A stretch of 13,838 nt of DNA from Candidatus Tayloriibacteriota bacterium. Its GTDB lineage: Bacteria; Patescibacteriota; Minisyncoccia; Phycocordibacterales; PALSA-1337. Of the stretch, positions 1-5,042 are shown piece by piece. How positions within the stretch are numbered: the stretch's first letter is position 1; every line of letters starts with the position of its first letter. A model generated the notes under the pieces. It did no database searches. It worked only from the letters and a program-made list of their open reading frames with translations, and was not told where the DNA came from. Location: contig JANXRK010000026.1 in assembly GCA_025353045.1 (NCBI GenBank), positions 1 to 13,838 on the forward strand, in the 5' to 3' direction. Position numbers and translations under genes: made by a program.

Positions 1-1121
1 ATTTTATCTGCCAGTGTTTGAATTGGGGCCTTACTACCCTGCGCATCTTCAACCATCTTTATGATCTGAGCAAGGAGCGTTTCCGATCCAACCTTGGTGG
101 CCTTGAATGTAAACGATCCACTTGTATTCATCGTGCCGGCAACTACAGCGTCTCCCATTTTCTTCTGGACCGGCATTGGCTCGCCGGTAACCATGGATTC
201 ATCTATAAAAGAGCTACCTTCGGTTATAACGCCGTCTACAGGAATCTTTGCGCCTGGCTTTACGATAATTTGATCTCCATGCTTAACCTCGTTTATCGCA
301 ATCTCCACCTCTTTTCCATCACGGATCACGAGAGCAGTCTTTGCCTGAAGATTGAGGAGTTTTTCAATAGCATCACCTGTCTTTATCTTCGAGCGGGCTT
401 CGAGATATTTTCCGAGAGCGATGAAGGTAATAACCACAATTGTTACGTCATAGTATTGATAATCCACGTTTATAAATGGTCTAAGTGCATCCTCAAAAGC
501 GGTGACCGCAAAACTGTAAAGAAATGCTGCAGTAGTTCCGATTCCGATCAATGTATCCATATTTGCTTTGCCATATCGAAGGAATCTATAGAAACCCATA
601 AGGTATGGCTTTCCGACAACGAAAAGAATGTACGTAGCTAATATCGGAAGGAGATGGTGAATAAATTCTTTAATCGTGTAGCTCATCGGAGGAACTGCTT
701 TGTATTGTGCAAGAATATCCCACGCCATTACCAATGCAGCAAAAATTGCCAGAGGAATGGCAGAAAGAACCTTTGTTCGCATATCAGCAACTTCAGCAAG
801 CTTTTCTTTTTTTGACTGATTTAGTCCGAGATGTGCCGTATGTTCATCAGCTGACATACCCATATCCTCTGCAGATTGGCTTCCATGGTCATGTGACATC
901 TCCTGGTCTAGAACAAGAGAGTAACCAAGTGACTCTATCTTCTTTGAGAGCTCCTGTGCATTTGTTTTTGATTCATCAAAAGCCACTTTTGCTTTTTCGG
1001 TACCGTAATTAACCTCAGCCAAGTGAACTCCTTCAGTTTTCCTGAAGGTTTTTTCGATAATACCAGCACATGAGGCACAATGCATTCCTTTTACTCTATA
1101 TGTTTTAGCAGGATGATTCAT
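1..1121 (-). CDS. copA: P1B-type heavy-metal (probably copper) translocating ATPase, N-terminal part
   Basis: An ATP-driven metal efflux pump of the inner membrane, cut by the window edge; 373 codons from an ATG at 1121 stay open to base 1. Residues 1-70 form an HMA metal-binding domain with the GMHCASC motif (C15, C18). A His/Met-rich linker at about 77-100 (HDHG, DMGMS, DEHTAH) follows. Four hydrophobic helices then lead to the actuator domain, whose TGE motif is at 312-314 within MVTGEPMPV. The helix ending GKYLEARSK is typical of CopA-like pumps. The window stops after QTLADK, before the expected CPC and DKTG motifs, so metal specificity cannot be read directly. It starts 3 nt after the stop of the CsoR-family repressor gene and must share its promoter. 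Copper (or silver) is inferred from the HMA motif and operator type; the repressor's His ligands leave nickel or cobalt open. Confidence 0.93.
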   Translation of the reverse strand, partial: MNHPAKTYRVKGMHCASCAGIIEKTFRKTEGVHLAEVNYGTEKAKVAFDESKTNAQELSKKIESLGYSLVLDQEMSHDHGSQSAEDMGMSADEHTAHLGLNQSKKEKLAEVADMRTKVLSAIPLAIFAALVMAWDILAQYKAVPPMSYTIKEFIHHLLPILATYILFVVGKPYLMGFYRFLRYGKANMDTLIGIGTTAAFLYSFAVTAFEDALRPFINVDYQYYDVTIVVITFIALGKYLEARSKIKTGDAIEKLLNLQAKTALVIRDGKEVEIAINEVKHGDQIIVKPGAKIPVDGVITEGSSFIDESMVTGEPMPVQKKMGDAVVAGTMNTSGSFTFKATKVGSETLLAQIIKMVEDAQGSKAPIQTLADK

Positions 1122-1124
1122 ATT

Positions 1125-1391
1125 TTATTTGCGCTTAAGCTTATACACTTTAAGAATCTCATCGACGGCTTTCTTTTCGCTGCCATGTTTCATTTGATGG
1201 ACCACATGCGTTCCAAGATGATTTTCAAGAACAAGGTTCTCAATTCCAGTTAAAGCTTCTTTAATAGCTGATACCTGAGTAATGATGTCGATGCAATACT
1301 TCTCATCCTCAACCATTTTTTGCAGACCCCTAATCTGTCCCTCAACGATTTTTAATCGGCGAATAGCTTTTGTTTTGATATCTTGTCTCAT
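1125..1391 (-). CDS. csoR: CsoR/RcnR-family metal-sensing repressor
   Basis: An 88-residue all-helical repressor of the DUF156 family (CsoR, RcnR, InrS, FrmR). Members bind operator DNA as tetramers and let go when metal binds. RRLKIVEGQIRGLQKMVE is the family signature helix. The metal ligand positions line up as C33, H58 and H62 (spacings 25 and 4, as in the Cys-His-Cys triad of copper CsoR), so the last Cys is replaced by His. H65 matches the extra His of RcnR in an H-x3-H-x2-H pattern. It is the first gene of a two-gene operon with the metal ATPase, with a 3-nt gap. Autoregulation is strongly suggested by the palindrome in its promoter. The ATG at 1391 sits 8 nt after the -10 box, so the mRNA should be leaderless or nearly so. 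The family is sure; whether the inducer is Cu(I) or Ni/Co is not. Confidence 0.93.
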   Translation of the reverse strand: MRQDIKTKAIRRLKIVEGQIRGLQKMVEDEKYCIDIITQVSAIKEALTGIENLVLENHLGTHVVHQMKHGSEKKAVDEILKVYKLKRK

Positions 1392-1399
1392 ATACCTAC

Positions 1400-1429
1400 A
1401 TAATACCCCTAGGGGGTATCTACTGTCAA
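1400..1429 (-). promoter_or_regulatory. csoR-copA promoter with CsoR operator in the spacer
   Basis: On the minus strand a perfect -35 (TTGACA, 1429-1424) and a -10 (TATTAT, 1405-1400) are 18 bp apart. The spacer and the edge of the -10 hold the palindrome ATACCCC-TAG-GGGGTAT (plus strand 1403-1419; two perfect 7-bp arms). This has the TACC-C/G-rich-GGTA form known for CsoR-family operators. A repressor bound here would block RNA polymerase. Only 8 nt separate the -10 from the csoR ATG. Confidence 0.88.
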
Positions 1430-1498
1430 ATCAGTAAACGTGGTATTGGAAAAAAGCTAAATCCGTTGTAGATTTGTAACAAATTACTATTACCCAAT

Positions 1499-1801
1499 AT
1501 GAAGCCGGTCCAGAAGATACAATTCATCAAAGATCTTAACGTCATCGGCAAAGCTGTCAGCTTCTGGGTCATCAGCACTTTTGGTAACCATCTACACGAA
1601 AATAAATCCGACAATGATCTGATTACCATAGAAATCGGGACCGATACTCTTTCTATCGATAAGGTTACGGCTGCAGTCCGTTTAAATACACAGGTCACTT
1701 ATGCAGACATTCTTGGCGAATCTGTTTCCAAAACCACCAAGCGCAATCTCACCTTTGTTATCCTAAACATAAAAAGTGTTGGCTACAAACTTTCGTCTTA
1801 A
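1499..1801 (+). CDS. Hypothetical protein, orphan 100-residue ORF
   Basis: Not recognised. The ATG-to-TAA frame reads as a plausible soluble alpha/beta protein of 100 residues with no membrane segment or signal peptide. Its end (NIKSVGYKLSS) faintly recalls the last wing of OmpR-type winged-helix domains (GVGYKL), but there is not enough for a family call. Codon use differs from the neighbours: many C-ending codons (GTC, ATC, AGC, AAC, GGC), where the flanking genes prefer A/T-ending ones. That fits recent acquisition or a different expression class. It is alone on the plus strand, divergent from csoR, and followed by a strong intrinsic terminator at 1872-1901, which supports transcription in this direction. 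No Shine-Dalgarno site precedes the ATG. The opposite-strand frame over the same bases gives a less protein-like sequence. Confidence 0.5.
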   Translation: MKPVQKIQFIKDLNVIGKAVSFWVISTFGNHLHENKSDNDLITIEIGTDTLSIDKVTAAVRLNTQVTYADILGESVSKTTKRNLTFVILNIKSVGYKLSS

Positions 1802-1871
1802 GAACACTCGGGCACATTGAGCCCACATTAAACCCATAATCGTTCCGTCCATTTCTCGGTCGCTAACGAAT

Positions 1872-1901
1872 AAAGTCAGAGCACAATGCTTTGGCTTTTT
1901 T
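1872..1901 (+). terminator. Rho-independent terminator after the orphan ORF
   Basis: An 11-bp stem (1872-1882 with 1888-1898, two G-T pairs) closes a 5-nt loop and is followed on the plus strand by six T (1896-1901). The complementary strand also ends in a T-rich stretch, so it could act in both directions and also stop minus-strand transcription coming from tRNA-His. Confidence 0.75.
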
Positions 1902-1956
1902 GTTTAGAGCATTCATTACCAATAATTATCATTACCCATGATTAAGAAAAAACAGG

Positions 1957-2028
1957 GGTGACTACTGGGAGTTGAACCCAGACTAAAAGCTCCACAAGCT
2001 TCTGTGCTACCGCTACACCATAGCCACC
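1957..2028 (-). tRNA. tRNA-His (anticodon GTG)
   Basis: Complete cloverleaf: acceptor GTGGCTA/TAGTCAC, D stem GTGT/GCAC, anticodon loop TTGTGGA, T arm CTGGG-TTCAACT-CCCAG. The extra 5' base G-1 (2028) faces discriminator C73 (1957), the identity pair recognised by histidyl-tRNA synthetase. CCA is not encoded. A run of six T follows closely on the transcribed strand. Confidence 0.95.
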
Positions 2029-2030
2029 AT

Positions 2031-2189
2031 CTAACGTTTACCTAGCAAAGCAAGGAAACGTTGTCTCTCAACATTATCATGATGTACTAGGAAATGGCAA
2101 TTATGACAAAGCCATGCTAAGTTACCTACCTCGTTGTTATATCTATCTTTATCAATATGATGTACAACTAAAATTCGCGAATCGATTTT
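2031..2189 (-). pseudogene. HNH endonuclease remnant between two tRNA genes
   Basis: A 52-codon open frame with no ATG, GTG or TTG start encodes the C-terminal half of an HNH nuclease. It holds VVHHIDKDRYNN (the catalytic His region and Asn) and then LCHNCHFLVHH (zinc-binding Cys pair and His). The zinc-ribbon half that normally precedes this is missing: the frame is closed by TAA at 2190-2192 and only 16 bp further on tRNA-Leu ends. The stop codon lies 2 bp from the 5' base of tRNA-His. It resembles but is not a copy of the intact HNH protein at 8004-8474. I read it as a decayed HNH gene, kept as the spacer of a tRNA operon. Translation from a non-standard start cannot be excluded. Confidence 0.7.
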
Positions 2190-2213
2190 TTACATATCTC
2201 CCTCTATCAATTG

Positions 2214-2297
2214 TGCCCAGGAGAGGACTCGAACCTCCACGCTCGTGAGAGCTTATCCACCTCAAGGATAAATGTCTACCAGTTTCAACACCTGGGC
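2214..2297 (-). tRNA. tRNA-Leu (anticodon GAG)
   Basis: An 84-nt class II tRNA. Acceptor GCCCAGG/CCTGGGC is perfect, the D loop contains AACTGGTAGAC, the anticodon stem-loop is TATCC-TTGAGGT-GGATA, a long variable arm (GCTC/GAGC) is present, and the T arm is GGAGG-TTCGAGT-CCTCT. The discriminator is A, as leucyl-tRNA synthetase prefers. CCA is not encoded. It is the first gene of a short unit with the HNH remnant and tRNA-His. Confidence 0.95.
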
Positions 2298-2302
2298 ATT
2301 GT

Positions 2303-2339
2303 AAAAGACCCTTTCACTATACTCGATCATGGGTCTTTT
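2303..2339 (-). terminator. Terminator after rplS
   Basis: A 9-bp stem (AAAAGACCC with GGGTCTTTT) closes a 19-nt loop just beyond the rplS stop codon, followed by a short T stretch on the minus strand and five to six T on the plus strand. The loop contains the -10 box of the next promoter. Confidence 0.6.
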
Positions 2340-2344
2340 TTCAA
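2316..2344 (-). promoter_or_regulatory. Promoter for the tRNA-Leu / tRNA-His unit
   Basis: On the minus strand TTGAAA (2344-2339) and TATAGT (2321-2316) are exactly 17 bp apart. The predicted start is near 2309, about 12 nt before tRNA-Leu. The spacer is made of one arm of the rplS terminator stem and part of its loop. Confidence 0.65.
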
Positions 2345-2349
2345 TTTAT

Positions 2350-2790
2350 TTATGCTGTTGTTACTTCTTCAACCTTCTCTTCCGCCTTTTCTGCTTGAGC
2401 GTGCTTTGTATCTGTATTCTGATCTTTGTCGATAGCGAGCATTCGTCTCATCTGTCGTCGGATTTCCTTTGCTGCCTTTTCTCGCACGAAGTAGAGTTTA
2501 GCTCGTCGAACCTTTGATCGTCGGAGAACTTCGATCTTGTCGATCATTGGAGTGTAAAGTGGAAAAATCTTTTCAACACCGACAGAGTCGATAACTTTTC
2601 GAACTGTAAAGGTAGCGCCAGCTTCTGTTCCATGCTTTCGAGCAAGAATAAGACCTTCAAAAGCCTGAAGACGTGTCTTACCTTTTTCCTGGATCTTTTG
2701 CCAAACTTTTACGGTATCGCCAGGTTTAATATCAAGATTCTTTCGATCCTCGATTTTAACTGGTGAAATGATATTAGTGTTTGATGCCAT
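2350..2790 (-). CDS. rplS: Large ribosomal subunit protein bL19
   Basis: A ribosomal protein at the interface of the two subunits. The core KPGDTVKVWQKIQEKGKTRLQAFEGLILARKHG and FTVRKVIDSVGVEKIFPLYTP, then VRRAKLYFVREK, are clear bL19 signatures. A charged, low-complexity tail of about 30 residues (KHAQAEKAEEKVEEVTTA) extends past the usual end. I chose the ATG at 2790 (MASNTNIISPVK) because it gives a family-like N-terminus. A second in-frame ATG at 2826 adds MLDLFYLNTRKY and overlaps the upstream gene by 7 bp. That upstream start is preceded by AGGAGG, the only convincing Shine-Dalgarno in the window, so it may be the real one. Expression depends on the tRNA-Val promoter through rluA. Confidence 0.95.
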   Translation of the reverse strand: MASNTNIISPVKIEDRKNLDIKPGDTVKVWQKIQEKGKTRLQAFEGLILARKHGTEAGATFTVRKVIDSVGVEKIFPLYTPMIDKIEVLRRSKVRRAKLYFVREKAAKEIRRQMRRMLAIDKDQNTDTKHAQAEKAEEKVEEVTTA

Positions 2791-2819
2791 GTATTTTCGC
2801 GTATTTAAGTAGAACAAAT

Positions 2820-3578
2820 CTAACATAGACCCTCCTTTTTGGCAACTTCTTGTATGCCGAGTTCTTCTATAGCCTCCTTAAAATCTGCTGGGAGTGGAGC
2901 TACGACCTTAATTTTCTTGCCAACAGTGTTAGTAAATTCTAGAGAATATGCATGAAGAGCATTTCGCTTAAAACCAAGGGCATTCGGCTTTTCTTTGATC
3001 TTCTCAGGAGCATAAAGAGTGTCGTGAACTACAGGATGATTGACGGCCTTAAAGTGAACGCGAATTTGATGAGTCCTTCCCGTTTTAGGTTCTATCTCAA
3101 GAAAAGAATAACCAACTCGATATGACAAAAGAACATACCAGGTTTCAGCATCTCGCATCTCCCCTCGCGCACCACGTGTTGCAGACCAGCGTCTGAAGTC
3201 ATTTGGACTTCTTCCGATCGGACGATTGATAATTCCAAATCGATCTTTTATTTCTCCGTAGACAAAGGTCAAATACTTTTTAACAACCGTTCTTTCTTGG
3301 AATTGCTCTTTGAGCTTTGCATGGCCAGCTTTTGTTTTAGCAATTAAAAGCACTCCTGAAGTATCTCGGTCGAGACGATGAACAATACCTGGTCGTTCGA
3401 TAATTCCATATTCTTTTGTCTCTACAGGTTCGCCAACATTTTTAGCTTTCGGATAATTTTCTAAAACCCAATCAGTGATAAAAGGTCCTTTTGATTTTCC
3501 ATCAGGATGCACGACAATACCAGACGGCTTATTAACCACGACAATATCTTTGTCTTCGTACAAAATAGTGATTTTCAT
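2820..3578 (-). CDS. RluA-family pseudouridine synthase (RluD/RluC type)
   Basis: Converts uridines in structured RNA, most likely 23S rRNA, to pseudouridine. The 252-residue protein has the catalytic motif HRLDRDTSG at 67-75 (Asp70 is the expected nucleophile), NKPSG at 16-20 for RNA binding, and RTHQIRVH at 168-175. No N-terminal S4 domain is present, so it is shorter than typical RluD. A longer frame runs upstream through the tRNA-Val gene, but ATG 3578 (MKITILYEDKDIVVVNKPSG) is the family-like start and lies outside the tRNA. That ATG is 2 nt after the tRNA discriminator base, so no separate promoter or ribosome binding site fits between them. The gene must be expressed from the tRNA-Val transcript. 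It overlaps the upstream rplS start by 7 bp, which suggests coupling of a ribosomal protein with an rRNA modifier. Confidence 0.93.
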   Translation of the reverse strand: MKITILYEDKDIVVVNKPSGIVVHPDGKSKGPFITDWVLENYPKAKNVGEPVETKEYGIIERPGIVHRLDRDTSGVLLIAKTKAGHAKLKEQFQERTVVKKYLTFVYGEIKDRFGIINRPIGRSPNDFRRWSATRGARGEMRDAETWYVLLSYRVGYSFLEIEPKTGRTHQIRVHFKAVNHPVVHDTLYAPEKIKEKPNALGFKRNALHAYSLEFTNTVGKKIKVVAPLPADFKEAIEELGIQEVAKKEGLC

Positions 3579-3580
3579 TG

Positions 3581-3653
3581 TGCGCCCTAAGAGACTCGAA
3601 CTCCTGGCCTTTCCAGTGTAAATGGACTGCTCTACCAACTGAGCTAAGGGCGC
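3581..3653 (-). tRNA. tRNA-Val (anticodon TAC)
   Basis: 73 nt; acceptor GCGCCCT/AGGGCGC perfect, D arm GCTC/GAGC, anticodon loop TTTACAC, T arm AGGAG-TTCGAGT-CTCTT. The outermost anticodon-stem pair is a G-A mismatch. Discriminator A, no encoded CCA. It leads the transcript of the pseudouridine synthase and rplS. Confidence 0.93.
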
Positions 3654-3661
3654 GTTCCATA

Positions 3662-3690
3662 TTTATACACTAATAAGTGGTGAAATTCAA
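3662..3690 (-). promoter_or_regulatory. Promoter of the tRNA-Val / rluA-type / rplS unit
   Basis: On the minus strand TTGAAT (3690-3685), a 17-bp spacer, and TATAAA (3667-3662). The predicted start is about 3655, only a couple of bases before the mature 5' end of tRNA-Val at 3653. Confidence 0.75.
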
Positions 3691-3698
3691 GATAAAAC

Positions 3699-3728
3699 AA
3701 AAAGCATCCCCTTTCTGAGATGCCTTTT
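3699..3728 (-). terminator. Terminator after the DUF378 gene
   Basis: A 10-bp stem (one G-T pair) formed by 3719-3728 and 3699-3708 with a 10-nt loop; on the minus strand the descending arm ends in five T followed by GTTTT. It lies 28 bp after the DUF378 stop codon and just before the next promoter. Confidence 0.75.
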
Positions 3729-3755
3729 GCTTCTTCTATCTTAGAGAAAGAAATA

Positions 3756-3980
3756 TTACATCTTTGGAGCCTCCATCATACTCTTATCGCAACACTTACA
3801 AGTACTCTTGTGAGTAGCGACCAAGTATACCGCTGATAGACCGACAAGTATATACACGATCTTAGCAACGACCATTCCTAGAAATGATGAAAGATCCCAT
3901 CCTGGCACAAGACCCACAAGCAACCAATTTAGACCACCGATAACGAGTAAAATAAATGCAACTGCGTGTAGTGCTTTCAT
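3756..3980 (-). CDS. DUF378 family small membrane protein
   Basis: A 74-residue protein with two predicted membrane helices (about 5-26 and 37-56). It carries the DUF378 pattern MKALHAVAFILLVIGGLNWLLVG and IVYILVGLSAVYLVATHK. The family is widespread in bacteria and has no settled function. The short tail contains a Cys cluster (CKCCDK), which is common in family members and could bind metal. The gene stands alone between tRNA-Arg(TCT) and its own terminator. TATTAT lies about 30 nt upstream of the ATG, and a TATACAA repeat cluster lies further upstream. The family is assigned by recognition of the sequence pattern. Confidence 0.85.
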   Translation of the reverse strand: MKALHAVAFILLVIGGLNWLLVGLVPGWDLSSFLGMVVAKIVYILVGLSAVYLVATHKSTCKCCDKSMMEAPKM

Positions 3981-4025
3981 GTTTTTGTTTTTTACTTAAC
4001 TAATAATAATTAATACCTAGTCATA

Positions 4026-4055
4026 AGTATACAACATATACAAGGATTGTATACT
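4026..4055. repeat. TATACAA repeat cluster, possible operator
   Basis: AGTATACAA (4026-4034) faces its perfect inverted copy TTGTATACT (4047-4055). A further TATACAA (4037-4043) repeats the left arm 9 bp on. The cluster lies between tRNA-Arg(TCT) and the DUF378 gene, about 45-75 bp upstream of the latter's ATG. It could be a binding site for a regulator, or a hairpin in the tRNA 3' trailer. Confidence 0.45.
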
Positions 4056-4075
4056 AACTTTTTTCTCCATATATG

Positions 4076-4147
4076 TGCCCTCGCGTGGAATCGAACCACG
4101 AATTACGGCTTAGAAGTCCGCAGTTATATCCATTTAACTACGAGGGC
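4076..4147 (-). tRNA. tRNA-Arg (anticodon TCT)
   Basis: 72 nt; acceptor GCCCTCG/CGAGGGC perfect, D stem GTTA/TAAC, anticodon loop CTTCTAA, T arm CGTGG-TTCGATT-CCACG. The innermost anticodon-stem pair (31-39) is an A-G mismatch. Discriminator A, no encoded CCA. It reads the AGA/AGG arginine codons. Confidence 0.9.
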
Positions 4148-4165
4148 ATTTGACGATACATCAAG

Positions 4166-4193
4166 AATATAACAGAAAAGGACAAAATTACAA
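4166..4193 (-). promoter_or_regulatory. Promoter of tRNA-Arg(TCT)
   Basis: On the minus strand an extended -10 (TG one base before TATATT, 4171-4166) with TTGTAA (4193-4188) 16 bp upstream. The predicted start is near 4159, 12 nt before the tRNA. The -35 overlaps the stop codon of the last pilus-operon gene. Confidence 0.55.
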
Positions 4194-4517
4194 AGAAGGA
4201 TCCGCTGGTCCTCTATAGCCCATTTTGGCCTGGCGACTCATGTCTTCCCTACCCCGAAAAAGATCAGTGACATCTTGAAGTCCTTTTTGATCAAAGATAT
4301 TCTCATCTGTCTTTTGGACAACCTCCTGACTTTTGAAATTTCCACTCGAAATCTGCCAATATAAATAATAGCCACCGATAATAAGGCAAATGGCGATAAT
4401 AGTATTTACAATCAAAATAAAAAGCCAGTCGACAAAAGCATTTCTACCAATTTCTTTAAAAGAACTGAGAAATGTTAGATGCGGGACTTTTATGAATTGT
4501 TTCGTAAAAAGTGACAT
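4188..4517 (-). CDS. Hypothetical single-pass membrane protein, last gene of the pilus operon
   Basis: Not recognised at family level. The 109 residues show a cytoplasmic N-terminus with basic residues, one strong membrane helix at about 32-54 (LFILIVNTIIAICLIIGGYYLYW), and a polar C-terminal tail of about 55 residues ending in RQAKMGYRGPADPSL. It follows pilO after 4 nt, so it is transcribed with pilM-pilN-pilO. The position is that of pilP in classical pilus operons, but no lipoprotein signal or PilP-type beta domain is visible. The tail may contact PilN/PilO outside the membrane, or be a replacement for PilP adapted to a single-membrane cell. That role is inference from position only. Confidence 0.8.
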   Translation of the reverse strand: MSLFTKQFIKVPHLTFLSSFKEIGRNAFVDWLFILIVNTIIAICLIIGGYYLYWQISSGNFKSQEVVQKTDENIFDQKGLQDVTDLFRGREDMSRQAKMGYRGPADPSL

Positions 4518-4521
4518 AGTA

Positions 4522-5040
4522 TTATTTTATCATTAATGCTTCTATATCAAGAGAGAGACTCCAATCTCGAGCACCTTTAACCGGACTACCAGCAACATTC
4601 ATTTTGACATTACTTATAGTACTGCTGACAGGTAGATTTTCTATCATCGTAAGAGCTGTCAAAATACCTGACCATGAACCTTTGGCATTCACTTGTGCTT
4701 TTACTTTTGCATCATCGTTACTGATAGAAGAAAGTTCTAGATCGATATGTGAATCATTTCCGACTTTTTCAACCATTTCAATAAAATTCACGATCTTGTC
4801 TTCTTTTACTAGAAAAGAGCTAACCTTTGTTCGATCGTCTTTAGAGTTATCATAGATTTTAACCAGATCTTGATCGTTTTGTTTTTTAGTATTTTCATTT
4901 TCAAGTTCTTTATTGGCATTTACATAATGTTCAGCTTGAAAAATAGTTTGATTATAAATCAAAAAATATCCGGCGACAGAAATACCGATACTGGCTAGAG
5001 CCAGGAGAATGAGTATATAATGTCGTGGATTTATTTTCAT
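4522..5040 (-). CDS. pilO: Type IV pilus inner-membrane alignment protein PilO-like
   Basis: A bitopic membrane protein of the pilus alignment complex that pairs with PilN and links the cytoplasmic PilM ring to the outside. It has a membrane helix at 7-28, then a charged coiled-coil stretch (about 33-75, rich in N, K, E, D), then a ferredoxin-like alpha/beta domain whose end is SGILTALTMIENLPVSSTISNVKMN. PilO proteins diverge strongly, so the call rests on topology, the domain layout and the position after pilN (2-nt gap). The 172-residue length is slightly short for the family, mainly in the coiled coil. Confidence 0.8.
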   Translation of the reverse strand: MKINPRHYILILLALASIGISVAGYFLIYNQTIFQAEHYVNANKELENENTKKQNDQDLVKIYDNSKDDRTKVSSFLVKEDKIVNFIEMVEKVGNDSHIDLELSSISNDDAKVKAQVNAKGSWSGILTALTMIENLPVSSTISNVKMNVAGSPVKGARDWSLSLDIEALMIK

Positions 5041-5042
5041 GA

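Noticed and set aside
18..1012. Plus-strand open frames opposite the metal ATPase gene
   Set aside because: The minus-strand frame carries HMA, membrane and TGE motifs throughout; the plus-strand frames have no recognisable protein features.
1426..1698. Minus-strand 90-residue frame overlapping the csoR promoter and the orphan ORF
   Set aside because: It begins inside the plus-strand ORF and would end within the csoR promoter region; its sequence is less protein-like and the terminator fits the plus strand.
1913..1936. Two TCATTACC copies 16 bp apart near tRNA-His
   Set aside because: Short repeats in AT-rich spacer; no link to a promoter or gene.
2211..2517. Plus-strand frames over tRNA-Leu and the end of rplS
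   Set aside because: They run through a tRNA and antisense to a clear ribosomal protein gene.
3579..3638. N-terminal extension of the pseudouridine synthase into tRNA-Val
   Set aside because: The extra 20 residues are translated tRNA sequence; ATG 3578 gives the family-like start.
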